NCBI GenBank assembly: GCA_025450585.1
Contig: JANWHD010000059.1
Span: 1-54,707 of the forward strand
Direction: 5' to 3'
Length of the DNA: 54,707 nucleotides
Source of the DNA: Solirubrobacterales bacterium
Lineage (GTDB): Bacteria > Actinomycetota > Thermoleophilia > Solirubrobacterales > 70-9
In this document: piece by piece, positions 37,698-46,090 of the stretch
Layout: each line of letters begins with the position of its first letter
How positions within the stretch are numbered: position 1 is the first letter of the stretch
Notes under the pieces: model-generated
The model's database searches: none
What the model was told of the DNA's origin: nothing
Seen by the model: only the letters and a program-made list of their open reading frames with translations
Translations under genes and position numbers: made by a program

Positions 37698-38551
37698 CTA
37701 AACGCTCGGCTTTGCAGTTCGGTCGGTGGCGCGATTGGCACCGTTGGAGTCGAACGCAACGGGGCAGCAATTCCACTTGCGCTCGAAGTAACTGTGAAAT
37801 CCCGCGAGCATTCCGCCTGAAGCCGCCGACCAGCGGATGTGGGCCGCATTGAACGAGGCTTCCGAGAGGAAGTAGCCGGTAACGCCACTGATGGGGCGAC
37901 CGTCGCGCAGGCGAAGGTACATGGGCACGCAGGGGAGATCAGAGAAGCGGCGGATCTCTAGCTTTCCCTGGGGCGAGCTGAGCTGCTTGGCTGCGTTGAC
38001 GACCACGTCGAAGAAGTTCGCCGCCCCTTCTGAGAAATGCGAGGGGTCGTAGCCAGCTTCGGCGATCTCTTCGGCCCTCATTCTCGTCGTGTCGGCGGTG
38101 GGGTCGATCATCAGCATCCGCACCATCGCCCCTCGCTCGAGGGCGGATTGGAGTTTGGGTGCGAACAGCATCAGGTCTGGGCTATACGTGTCCAGCCACA
38201 GCAATTCGTCGCCGGCCTCAAGCGCGTCAAAGCTGTTTCTCGGTGCTTCGGTGGCGAATCCGTTGAATCCGTATTGCGCGGCCCCTGGAAAATGCCGTCG
38301 ACTCTTCGCCCGAGTACGTCGTCGAGCTTGGCGAGGTGCGGTTCTCGGTCTCCTCGTGAAGGAAGTACTCGTACGCGTAGCTGACGACCACGGTTCCGAT
38401 GAGAAAGCCCCCCGATGCTTTGCAGGACCACCTTCGGGGCGCCCGACCCGACGACCGCTGCGAACAGGTAAGCACCCAATCCGAGCAAGACGAAGATGAT
38501 CGTCGTGCTGATCCGCAAGAGATGAGCGGTGCGATCGGATGAAGGCAACAT
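37698..38551 (-). pseudogene. Frameshifted membrane/phospholipase-D-like gene
   Basis: Three minus-strand frames carry successive parts of one protein. Frame one has LLRISTTIIFVLLGLGAYLF up to VLQSIGG. Frame two continues with GFLIGTVVVSYAYEYFLHEETENR. Frame one resumes with HLAKLDDVLGRRVDGIFQG. Frame three then runs from QYGFNGFATEAP into the open frame ending at 37698 (LLWLDTYSPDLMLF..MVRMLMIDPTAD..GVTGYFLSEASFNAAHIRW). Together they give two membrane helices and a C-terminal domain of PLD-like style. At least three shifts are needed, so the gene is dead unless the assembly has errors. The ATG at 38204 could still express the last part. Confidence 0.65.
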
Positions 38552-38672
38552 CGCTGGAACCTTATGCGTGAAGCTCGAGTGATCGATAAACTCTCCTTTA
38601 CCACATCATGCCTCCTCGGCCCGGGGCTGAGGTGGCGGGGTCAGGTTCAAATACCGTCCAGTTAAGGCGATT

Positions 38673-38707
38673 GCAGACAAAAGCATCCGATCCGTTTGGC
38701 ATCCTGG
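38673..38707 (+). repeat. Diverged copy of the ORF6N-gene upstream segment
   Basis: 31 of 35 positions match 51962-51996, which lies just before the ORF6N gene. The shared blocks are GCAGACAAAAGCATCCG and TTGGCATCCTGG. The 240 bp before the antitoxin gene hold no better gene. Confidence 0.6.
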
Positions 38708-38850
38708 TCAAATTGACGGAACGGGAGTCTCGCGGGATTCCCAGGCAGGTCGCTCATACAAGCTCGAGGGCGATCGGAGCGCCTGCATCTGCAGGCCGGC
38801 GTCCACCTTGCCCTCTTGCCGACCGCCTGAGACACTGAAAGGAGATGAAG

Positions 38851-39063
38851 ATGCTTGTTGTTGACATCACCGCAGCGGACGCCGCTGGGGAGCGGCTTGG
38901 CCGCTACAAGGTCTCCGAGCGACGCCGGGACGGCTCTCTGGTGCTCGTCCCCGAGACCGTCGAGGAGGTCATCGCCGAGACGGCGGATCGGCCGCTCAGC
39001 AGCGATGAGTTCCTCGACGCCCTCGATCGTCTCGGCGCGGCATCTTTTCAGCAGACCGGTTGA
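38851..39063 (+). CDS. Antitoxin of a RelE-type pair
   Basis: 70 aa. GAAAGGAG fits the ATG at 38851 better than the one at 38845. The product (MLVVDITAADAAGERLGRYKVSERRRDGSLVLVPETVEEVIAE..DEFLDALDRL) is small and acidic at the C-terminus, like toxin-binding tails. Its stop overlaps the toxin start (TGATG). It is recognised as antitoxin mainly by context; the DNA-binding fold is not clear. Confidence 0.75.
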   Translation: MLVVDITAADAAGERLGRYKVSERRRDGSLVLVPETVEEVIAETADRPLSSDEFLDALDRLGAASFQQTG

Positions 39064-39362
39064 TGAGCCCCACCTACGGGATGTCCCTGGGCTTCGCCCG
39101 GGAGTTCGCGCGGATGCCGCGTGAGCAGCGCCGCACGTTTCGGGCAGCAGTAGAGAAATTGATTGAGGCCCTGCGGGAAGGCGCCGACCTGCCTCGCTCG
39201 CTGCGCATCAAGCGTGTCCAGGGCACCAAGGACGTGTGGGAGATGTCCTACTCAGGCGATGGCCGCGCTACCTTCCGCTACGGCTCCCAAGTCAAGCCGG
39301 GCGAGACGCACGTCGAATGGCTGCGCGTTGGCGGGCACGAGATTCTCTCGCGGCCCCAGTAA
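39063..39362 (+). CDS. RelE/ParE-superfamily toxin
   Basis: 99 aa. The pattern FAREFARMPREQRRTFRAAVEKLIEALREG, then LRIKRVQGTKDVWEMSYSGDGRATFRYG and HVEWLRVGGHEIL, is that of the RelE/ParE fold: two helices followed by a four-strand sheet with basic residues. RelE proteins cleave ribosome-bound mRNA; ParE proteins poison gyrase. Which one this is cannot be told from sequence alone. It sits in a patch of ORF6N-gene remnants. Confidence 0.85.
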   Translation: MSPTYGMSLGFAREFARMPREQRRTFRAAVEKLIEALREGADLPRSLRIKRVQGTKDVWEMSYSGDGRATFRYGSQVKPGETHVEWLRVGGHEILSRPQ

Positions 39363-39381
39363 GTACTTTCAGCCAGAGGCT

Positions 39382-39408
39382 TTGAGGTCGCAATTTGCGA
39401 CCTCAAAC
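39382..39408. repeat. 27-bp palindrome in an ORF6N remnant
   Basis: TTTGAGGTCGCAA-T-TTGCGACCTCAAA is a perfect palindrome around one central base. Flanks (GAGGC before, CG after, CCATATG further on) match those inside the ORF6N gene at 52218-52285, and the translation FQPEALRSQFATSN is ORF6N-like. The rest of the gene is gone. Confidence 0.75.
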
Positions 39409-39428
39409 GCTGCCATATGGTTCCTCCG

Positions 39429-39839
39429 ATGGACGACTCGGTCGAGCGCTACCTGTCCGCCTCGGAGGCCGGGGACATCGAGGGGATCATGGGCTCGCTC
39501 ACCGCGGACGTCGAGGTCGTTTCTCCGATTTCGGGTCGGATGGTCTTTCGGGGTCGTGATGACGTCGAGGTTCTGCTCAGGGCCGTGTACGGGAGCCTGA
39601 AGGGGCTGAGCTGGGCGCGAACGATCGGCGAGGGCGAGCACCGCGTAGCCGTGGGCAGTGCGCGGCTCGGGCCTGTGCGCCTGACCGACGCGATGGTTTT
39701 CGAGCTGGCTCCCGACGGTCGCATTCGCAGGATCGGCCCCCACCTGCGCCCCTGGCTGGCCTTGACGCTCTTCGCGCTGATCCTGGGACCGAAGGTCGGC
39801 CGGCGGCCAGGGGTTGTCTGGCGCGCGCTTCGCGGCTGA
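39429..39839 (+). CDS. SnoaL/NTF2-like protein
   Basis: 136 aa from ATG 39429 (ATG 39417 also possible). The start DSVERYLSASEAGDIEGIMGSLTADVEVVSPISGRMVFRGRDDVEVLLRAVY is typical of SnoaL-like domains: helix, helix, then the cone-shaped sheet. The C-terminus has a hydrophobic stretch (PWLALTLFALILGP). These folds serve as small-ligand enzymes or binding proteins; no catalytic residue can be assigned. It stands alone upstream of the redox genes. Confidence 0.8.
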   Translation: MDDSVERYLSASEAGDIEGIMGSLTADVEVVSPISGRMVFRGRDDVEVLLRAVYGSLKGLSWARTIGEGEHRVAVGSARLGPVRLTDAMVFELAPDGRIRRIGPHLRPWLALTLFALILGPKVGRRPGVVWRALRG

Positions 39840-39901
39840 AGGCCTCATCGCTCGGCATCGTTCGTCGACCAATCGCGGCTGGGACGGTACTTTTCGTAGC
39901 C

Positions 39902-41602
39902 GTGCCCGCCCCTGTCCTTTTCGCCATCGACGAAGACGAGCGTGCGCTCCACGACGTCGAACGCGAGCTGGTCGACCGGTACTCGCGGAGCTACCGCGTC
40001 GTCTGTGTGTCCTCGGTGGAGGAGGCGATGGTCGAGCTCGTGGCGCTGAAGGCGGCGGGGGAAGACGTAGCGCTGGTCCTTGCCGCGCAATCGCTCGGGG
40101 GCAAGCCTGGGAGTGAGCTGCTGGGCAAGGTGCGAGACCTCCACGCGCACGCTCAGCGTGGGTTGCTGATCGAGTGGGGGAGCTGGGGCGACGGCCAGAC
40201 CGCGGAGGAGATCTTCCAGGCGATGGCGCGGCGGCAGATCGAGTACTACGTGATCAGGCCGTCGCAATCGCCCGACGAGCTCTTCCACCAGTCGGTCTCG
40301 ACCTTTCTGCTCGAGTGGGCTCATGCGCGACGGGTCTCGCCGCACACCGTTCGCATCATCAGCGAGTCGTGGACCGGCAGGGCCCACGAGCTGAAAGAGG
40401 TCCTCGGCCGCTGCGCGGTGCCGCACGCGTTCCTGCTTGCCGATTCTCCCGCCGGCAGCGCGCTGGTGGCGGAATCGGGCAACGGAGAGCCACTGCCCCT
40501 CGTCGTCTTCCCGAACGGCACCGTCCTCGCGAACCCGACCAACCTGGAGCTGGCGAGTGCCGCCGGGGCAACCATCGACCCCGACCGGCGCGAGTACGAC
40601 GTCGTCATCGTCGGCGGTGGGCCGGCCGGCCTCTCGGCGGCGGTCTATGCCGCCTCGGAGGGCTTCCGGACGCTGGTGGTCGACGATGGCGGCGTCGGCG
40701 GCCAGGCGACCTCGAGCTCGCTGATCCGCAACTACCTCGGCTTTCCGCGCGGAGTCAGCGGTCGTCGCCTGGCGGAGAGCGCCTACGAGCAAGCGTGGGT
40801 CTTCGGCGCCAAGTTCGCCTTCATGCACGACGCGACCGCGATCCGGCGCGAGGGCGACCGCCTTCATCTCGCGCTCTCCGACGGCGGCGAGGTCAGCGCC
40901 CGCGCGGTCATCCTCGCCACGGGCGCCACCTACAGCCGGCTCGGTGTCCCCGAGCTCGAGGCTCTCGTCGGGGCAGGGGTCTTCTACAGCGGCCCTGCCT
41001 CTGAGGCGCCGACGACGGTCGATGAGGAGGTGTACGTCGTCGGCGGCGCGAACTCCGCCGGCCAGGCTGCGCTGCACCTGGCTGAATACGCCCGCAGGGT
41101 GACGCTCGTGGTGCGGGCCGAGTCGCTCGACCAAGGGATGTCGCACTACCTGGTGCGGCAGGTCGAAGCCACGCCCAACATCGATGTGCGCCCCGGGACC
41201 GAGGTCGTCGGCGGGGGCGGAGGCGCGGACGGCTGGCTGGAGCGCCTGGTCCTCCGTTCCCGTGCCGATGGAGCGACCGAGACGGTAGAGGCCGAGGAGC
41301 TCTTCCTGATGATCGGCGCCCGCCCGAACACGGACTGGCTGCCGGGGGAGCTTGCGCGGGGGGAGGGCGGGTTCATTCGCACCGGGACGGATGTCGAGAG
41401 CGACGGGAGCTGGCCGCTCGAGCGCAGCCCGCTCTCGCTCGAGACCAGCATGCCCGGCGTCTTCGCCGCGGGAGACGTCCGCCAGGGGTCGATGAACCGC
41501 GTCGCCTCCGCGGTCGGCGAGGGCTCGATCGCGATCAAGCTGGTCCACGAGCTCTTCGCGGCCGAGCAACTCCATCCGCTCGACCGGGTCCGACAGGCGT
41601 GA
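39902..41602 (+). CDS. Fused response-regulator-like / thioredoxin-reductase-like flavoprotein
   Basis: 566 aa. Residues 1-125 form a receiver-like domain (LFAIDEDERALHDVERELVDRY). About 130-225 contain a thioredoxin/glutaredoxin-like segment. From 230 on is an NAD(P)-FAD oxidoreductase (VVIVGGGPAGLSAAVYAAS near 234, GGANSAGQAALHLAEYARRVTLV near 380, VFAAGDVR near 520). At the position of the redox CxxC the protein has SSSLIRNYLGFPRG without cysteines, so it cannot be a classical thioredoxin reductase. Fusions of this layout are known in bacteria. The following gene overlaps by 4 bp. Confidence 0.88.
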   Translation: MPAPVLFAIDEDERALHDVERELVDRYSRSYRVVCVSSVEEAMVELVALKAAGEDVALVLAAQSLGGKPGSELLGKVRDLHAHAQRGLLIEWGSWGDGQTAEEIFQAMARRQIEYYVIRPSQSPDELFHQSVSTFLLEWAHARRVSPHTVRIISESWTGRAHELKEVLGRCAVPHAFLLADSPAGSALVAESGNGEPLPLVVFPNGTVLANPTNLELASAAGATIDPDRREYDVVIVGGGPAGLSAAVYAASEGFRTLVVDDGGVGGQATSSSLIRNYLGFPRGVSGRRLAESAYEQAWVFGAKFAFMHDATAIRREGDRLHLALSDGGEVSARAVILATGATYSRLGVPELEALVGAGVFYSGPASEAPTTVDEEVYVVGGANSAGQAALHLAEYARRVTLVVRAESLDQGMSHYLVRQVEATPNIDVRPGTEVVGGGGGADGWLERLVLRSRADGATETVEAEELFLMIGARPNTDWLPGELARGEGGFIRTGTDVESDGSWPLERSPLSLETSMPGVFAAGDVRQGSMNRVASAVGEGSIAIKLVHELFAAEQLHPLDRVRQA

Positions 41603-42117
41603 AGCTCAAGCACGTCGACCCCAACCGCCGTCCCGGCTTGTTCAGCCGTGTCTATGCCGCGCTTGCCAACACGCGGCTGGGGCGGTTCATGTCGGTCCAC
41701 GTGGTCTGGAAGGTCGATCCGTACCTGATGCGGCTTACCCGGGGACGGCTCGGGATGGGGCTCGTGATGCCGACCGCGCTGCTCGAAACTCGGGGCGCCA
41801 AGAGCGGCGAGGTGCGGCGCAACGCGGTCATCTACTTCCACGACGGCGACCGGGCCACGATCGTCGCCTCGAAACTCGGCCTCCCGAGTCACCCGGCGTG
41901 GTTTCACAACCTGCAGGCCCACCCCGACGTCACCTTCGGCGGCATCCCAATGCGGGCGACGGTGGTTACCGGCGAGGCGGAGCGCGATCGGCTCTGGACT
42001 CTCGCCGATCGCATCTTCGCGCCTTATGCGGCCTACCGCCGGGAAGCGGCGAAGGCGAACCGGACGATCCCGATCGTCCAGCTCGCTCCGCGCGCGCCAG
42101 GGCCCGACGCCCAGTAG
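41599..42117 (+). CDS. Deazaflavin (F420)-dependent nitroreductase-family protein
   Basis: 172 aa, GTG 41599 overlapping the flavoprotein stop. The sequence TALLETRGAKSGEVRRNAVIYFHDGDRATIVASKLGLPSHPAWFHNLQAHPDVTFGG is the DDN/FDOR core, with the phosphate/F420 site at RGAKSGEVRR and the SKLG..PAWFHNLQAHP signature. These enzymes reduce quinones or nitro compounds with F420H2. Operon with the fused flavoprotein suggests a joint redox role. It points to an F420-making actinomycete. Confidence 0.92.
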   Translation: MKLKHVDPNRRPGLFSRVYAALANTRLGRFMSVHVVWKVDPYLMRLTRGRLGMGLVMPTALLETRGAKSGEVRRNAVIYFHDGDRATIVASKLGLPSHPAWFHNLQAHPDVTFGGIPMRATVVTGEAERDRLWTLADRIFAPYAAYRREAAKANRTIPIVQLAPRAPGPDAQ

Positions 42118-42126
42118 GGGCCCTTC

Positions 42127-43293
42127 CTAATAGGGCGCGTCGACCGCCTTGGCCCAGTCCTCGTCGACATGGAGCTGGCCATCCGCGTCCGTGTCGACGA
42201 TCACCACCGTTGCGGGCTGGCGGTTCCCGCTGCGGGGGTCGATCGTGACCGAGCCGGTCCATCCCTTCCAGCCTCTGATGCCGTCGAGGGTGGCGGTGAG
42301 TTTCTTGGCAGCGGTGCCGCCTGTCTTCTCGATGCCGTCGGCGAGGAAGTTCAGCGAGTCGTAGGTGTAAGGGCTCCAGGTACCGGGGGCCTCGCCGAAC
42401 TCGTCGCGGTACTCGGTCACCTTCGCGGCCGCGCCGGAGAAGTCCTCGGGCGCCGGCACGCCGACCACGGGACAGGCTCGGGCAGCTGTGACGCCGGCCG
42501 TTTCGACGAAACCGGTGTCATACGACGCATAGTCCGCGATGCACTGCGATTCGACTTCTCCTTCCCGCATCTCCTTGGCGATCAGGCCGCCCTCCGGGAA
42601 GTAGACGGCCGCGTAGATGACGTCCGGATTCGTAGCGGCGAGCTTTTCGACTACGCCGGCGTAGCTCTTCTCGCCGGGCTTCACCTTCTCGAAGGCGGTC
42701 ACGGTGACGCCGACTGCTTCGAGCGACTCCCTCAGCTTTTTGGACACCGAGACGGTGTAGTTCTGGGTTGGGTCGTAGGCGATGGCGACGGTCTTGGCGC
42801 CCAGCCAGCCGGTCAGCGCCTGTGAAGCGACGGGGGCGATCTGGTAGGTCATCGGCTGCAGCGTGAAGCCGAGGCTGTTGGTCGAGGTGTCGGAGGTCAG
42901 CCTGATCGGCACCAAGCCGGCCTTCAGATAGAGGGGCAGCGTTTCGATCCCTACGCCCGAGTTGTAGGGGCCGACGATGCCGTCGAGGCCGCTGGCGATG
43001 GCGGACTTCGCCGCCTTCACTCCCGTCGCCGGGTCGGCGGCGTCGTCGATCGGGACGATCTCGACCTGCCTGCCCAGGATCCCGTCCTTGGCGTTGAGTT
43101 GCGCCGCCGCCAGTTCGGCGCCTTTCAGCATGCCCTTGCCGAGCGCTGCCTGTTCGCCCGAGAGCGGTGCCTCGAGTCCGACCCGGAAGTTGTCCGAGCT
43201 GCTGTCGTCGGAGCCTGAATCGCCGCAGCCCGCGGCGGATAGGGCGAGGGTGGCAAAGACGAATGCCGTGGTGAGCCGAATCTTGTTCTGCAC
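42127..43293 (-). CDS. ABC-transporter substrate-binding lipoprotein (branched-chain amino-acid type)
   Basis: 388 aa from GTG 43293 after GAAAGGAGCT. The signal peptide ends in lipobox SAAGC. The mature protein is a periplasmic-binding type I fold of the LivJ family: FRVGLEAPLSGEQAALGKGMLKGAELAAAQLN, GILGRQVEIVPIDDAADPATGVKAAKSAI, DGIVGPYNSG, TVAIAYDPTQNYTVSVSKKL, WSPYTYDSLNFLADGIEKTG. No permease or ATPase genes are adjacent, so it either serves a distant transporter or acts as a sensor. Confidence 0.92.
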   Translation of the reverse strand: MQNKIRLTTAFVFATLALSAAGCGDSGSDDSSSDNFRVGLEAPLSGEQAALGKGMLKGAELAAAQLNAKDGILGRQVEIVPIDDAADPATGVKAAKSAIASGLDGIVGPYNSGVGIETLPLYLKAGLVPIRLTSDTSTNSLGFTLQPMTYQIAPVASQALTGWLGAKTVAIAYDPTQNYTVSVSKKLRESLEAVGVTVTAFEKVKPGEKSYAGVVEKLAATNPDVIYAAVYFPEGGLIAKEMREGEVESQCIADYASYDTGFVETAGVTAARACPVVGVPAPEDFSGAAAKVTEYRDEFGEAPGTWSPYTYDSLNFLADGIEKTGGTAAKKLTATLDGIRGWKGWTGSVTIDPRSGNRQPATVVIVDTDADGQLHVDEDWAKAVDAPY

Positions 43294-43356
43294 GACTGGC
43301 AGCTCCTTTCGAGAGCGGTGGCGCTGCTGGTGTCTGGTCGGTCTCCGCCGACTCTT

Positions 43357-44778
43357 TCACGCCCGCCGGTCGGCCGGGGCCGGATCGAGCGTCTCCGCCA
43401 CGAGCCGGATCCCCTGCTCGATCGCGGGCTCAGGAAGGCCGCCGAAGCCGAGGACGAGGCCGGGCGGGCCGCCCGCCTTGAAGCGATGCAGGGCCAGGCC
43501 CTCGAGGGCTACCCCACGGTCGGCGGCGGCGCCGATCAGGCCGGGCTCGTCGACATCGGCGGGAAGCTCGGCCAGCTCGTAGAGGCCGGCGGCGCCCTCT
43601 TCGATACGGGCGTCCGGGATGTAGCGTGCCAGCGCGTCCATCAGCGCCTCGCGACGGTGCTGATAGCGCAACCGCATGCGGCGGAGGTGGCGGTCGAGCT
43701 CGCCGCGGGCGATGAAGTCCTGGAGGGCGAGCTGGCCGATCGTCTCCGAGCCGCGGTCCTCGATCGTCTTGACCGAGATCAGCGGCCAGCCCAGCCAGGA
43801 AGGGGTCAGCATCCAGCCCAGCCGCATGCCCGGCACCAGCCGCTTGCTGGCCGAGCCGATGTAGGCGACGCGCTCCGGCGCGAGGCCTTGGAGCGCGCCG
43901 ACGCCGGCCCGGTTGTAGCGCAGCTCGGCGTCGAAGTCATCCTCGACGATCAGCCGCTCGCCGCGCTCGGCCCACTCGATCAGCGCCGCCCGTCGCTCGC
44001 TGCTCAGCACTCGCCCGGTCGGGAACTGGTGGGCGGGAGTGACGACCACCGCCGCGGCGTCGGTCGCCTCGAGGTCCTCAACCCGCAACCCCTCGTCGTC
44101 AACGGCGATCGGCACCACCTCGATCCCGGCTTGTTCGAGGATCAGCCGGTGCGTGTGCCAGCCGGGATCCTCCAGGGCTACCCGCTCGACGCCGCGATCG
44201 CGCAGCCAGCGGGCGATCAGTGAGAGGCCTTGGGAGAAGCCGGTGCAGACGATCAGGTTCTCCGGGTCGGCGGCGGCGCCGCGGACCCGCCCCAGGTACT
44301 CGGCAAGTGCCTCGCGCAGGGACGGGACGCCGCGTGGGTCCGGGTAGTCGACGGCGTCGATCGGCGCCTGCCGCCAAGCGGAGCGCAACGAGCGCAGCCA
44401 GCGATCGCGCGGGAAGCCGGCCAGGTCGGGGAGGCCGGGGTCGAGGCGATAGGCGAAGCTGGGCTGCAGTGACCGTGCCGGCGGCCGCGTTGCCTGCGCG
44501 CGAACGGTGAGGGCGACGCGCGTCGGCGCGCCCTGGCCGGCGAGCAGGTACCCCTCGGCTGCGAGTTGGCCGTAGGCCTCGCTGACGACCCCCCGCGAGA
44601 CCCCCAGCTCGGCCGCGAGGCTGCGGGTCGAGGGCAGCCGCGTCCCGGCCACCAGCCGACCCGCCCGGATGTCAGCGCGCACCGAGCGCTCGATCTGTTC
44701 GTGCAGCGGCGTCTCCGCTTCGCGATCGAGCCGCAGCAGTAGCCCAGCTACCGCAACTGGACCTGTTGAGCGAGTCAT
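43357..44778 (-). CDS. MocR/PdxR-family regulator (GntR HTH plus aminotransferase-like domain)
   Basis: 473 aa from ATG 44778. The GntR winged helix lies at about 18-85 (PLHEQIERSVRADIRAGRLVAGTRLPSTRSLAAELGVSRGVVSEAYGQLAAEGYL). The fold-type I aminotransferase domain lies at about 115-470 and has the PLP lysine in YIGSASKRLVPGMRLGW. Such proteins bind PLP or its aldimines and control vitamin B6 or amino-acid genes. It is divergent from the FAD oxidoreductase at 44906, with a large inverted repeat between them, so that gene is its likely target. Confidence 0.93.
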   Translation of the reverse strand: MTRSTGPVAVAGLLLRLDREAETPLHEQIERSVRADIRAGRLVAGTRLPSTRSLAAELGVSRGVVSEAYGQLAAEGYLLAGQGAPTRVALTVRAQATRPPARSLQPSFAYRLDPGLPDLAGFPRDRWLRSLRSAWRQAPIDAVDYPDPRGVPSLREALAEYLGRVRGAAADPENLIVCTGFSQGLSLIARWLRDRGVERVALEDPGWHTHRLILEQAGIEVVPIAVDDEGLRVEDLEATDAAAVVVTPAHQFPTGRVLSSERRAALIEWAERGERLIVEDDFDAELRYNRAGVGALQGLAPERVAYIGSASKRLVPGMRLGWMLTPSWLGWPLISVKTIEDRGSETIGQLALQDFIARGELDRHLRRMRLRYQHRREALMDALARYIPDARIEEGAAGLYELAELPADVDEPGLIGAAADRGVALEGLALHRFKAGGPPGLVLGFGGLPEPAIEQGIRLVAETLDPAPADRRA

Positions 44779-44828
44779 TACTGGCACTGTATAGCGGTCC
44801 AGTACTTCCGTAATCTCGTGGGCGAACT

Positions 44829-44880
44829 GCTGACTTCGTGGTTTTGGATCCATATATGCATCCCAAACCACGAAGTCAGC
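44829..44880. promoter_or_regulatory. Inverted repeat between the MocR gene and the FAD oxidoreductase
   Basis: GCTGACTTCGTGGTTT (44829-44844) is the reverse complement of 44865-44880. After one mismatch, four further pairs follow around the centre CATATATG. It sits in a 127-bp divergent promoter region, 26 bp before the ATG at 44906. Likely an operator. MocR-type promoter boxes (ACTGG..CCAGT) lie at 44780-44803. Confidence 0.7.
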
Positions 44881-44905
44881 GATCGAACGGAAGCGAGGAG
44901 ATACG

Positions 44906-46072
44906 ATGAGCGGGATCACGATCGTCGGCGGAGGGCTCGCCGGGCTGACGGCAGCGATCGAGTGTGCTGAGGGTGGGGCGGAGGTGCGCCTGCTCGAGGC
45001 GCACGAGGCCCTCGGTGGCCGCGCCCGAAGCATGGCCGGCCCTTACAAGGCCAACCTCGGCCCCCACGTCATCTACAAGGACGGCCCGCTCTGGCAGTGG
45101 CTGGTGGAGCGCGAGCTGCTGCCCCCGCACAAGAACGCCCCGCTGGCCGGGATCCGTTTCCGCTGGCAGGGCGACGTGCGCCGCACGCCGCCGCTGGGCA
45201 CGATCCCCTCGGTACTGCGCCTGCGCGGCCGCGAGGCTCCGGTCGACCAGGACTTCCGCGGCTGGGTCACGAGCCACGCCGACGAGCGCACCGCGGCGAT
45301 GCTCTCCGCCGCGGCCGGCGTCTACACCTTCCACCACGACCCGGGCGAACTCTCGGCGGCATTCGTCTGGGGCCACTCGGTACGGGTCCTGCTCAGCCCG
45401 CCGCCCACAGCGCGCTACCTGGTCGGAGGCTGGGGGTCGATGATCGCGGCGCTCGAGGTGCGGGCGCGACGCCTCGGGGTCGAGATCGAGACCGGCCACC
45501 CGGTGGACGCCTTGCCCGAGCTGCCGGTGATCGTCGCCACCGAGCTGGGCCAGGCGCGGGAGCTGCTCGGCGACGACTCGCTGGACTGGCCGGCCGGGCG
45601 CACCGTCTGCGTCGACCTCGGGCTCAAGCACCGCCGCGGCGACCCCTTCGTCGTCTCCGACCTCGACGAAGCCGGCTGGGTCGAGCGCTTCAGCGCTGCC
45701 GACCCCTCGCTTGCCCCCGAGGGCGAGGAGCTGGTCCAGGCGCAGCTGCCGATCCGGCCCGGCGAGAGCGCCGACCAGGCGGGCCTGCGCCTCGAGCGCC
45801 TGCTCGATGCCTCGCTCCCCGGTTGGCGCGAGCGCGAGACATGGCGCCGGCGGCAGGCGATGGAGGGTCGCACCGGCCCGCTGGACCACCCCGGCCTCAG
45901 CTGGCGGGATCGCCCCGCGATCGACCGCGGCGCCGGTGTCTTCCTCGCCGGCGACATGGTCGCCGCGCCCGGTCTGCTGTCGGAGGTCTCCTGGGCGAGT
46001 GGTGTCGAGGCAAGCCGGCTCGCGCTCGAGGCGATCGGCGCCAGCCGGGCGGAGCTGAAGCGGGTCGCATAG
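44906..46072 (+). CDS. FAD-dependent oxidoreductase (phytoene-desaturase/amine-oxidase-like)
   Basis: 388 aa from ATG 44906 (GAGGAGATAC). The N-terminal Rossmann motif ITIVGGGLAGLTAAIECAEGGAEVRLLEAHEALGGRARS is the FAD-binding signature of the amine oxidase/phytoene desaturase group. The C-terminal FAD motif is GAGVFLAGDMVAAPGLLSEVSWASGVEAS. A middle substrate domain without clear motif lies between. It is divergent from the MocR regulator and probably controlled by it. The substrate is unknown. Confidence 0.9.
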   Translation: MSGITIVGGGLAGLTAAIECAEGGAEVRLLEAHEALGGRARSMAGPYKANLGPHVIYKDGPLWQWLVERELLPPHKNAPLAGIRFRWQGDVRRTPPLGTIPSVLRLRGREAPVDQDFRGWVTSHADERTAAMLSAAAGVYTFHHDPGELSAAFVWGHSVRVLLSPPPTARYLVGGWGSMIAALEVRARRLGVEIETGHPVDALPELPVIVATELGQARELLGDDSLDWPAGRTVCVDLGLKHRRGDPFVVSDLDEAGWVERFSAADPSLAPEGEELVQAQLPIRPGESADQAGLRLERLLDASLPGWRERETWRRRQAMEGRTGPLDHPGLSWRDRPAIDRGAGVFLAGDMVAAPGLLSEVSWASGVEASRLALEAIGASRAELKRVA

Positions 46073-46090
46073 TCGATTACCGTCCCTGCG

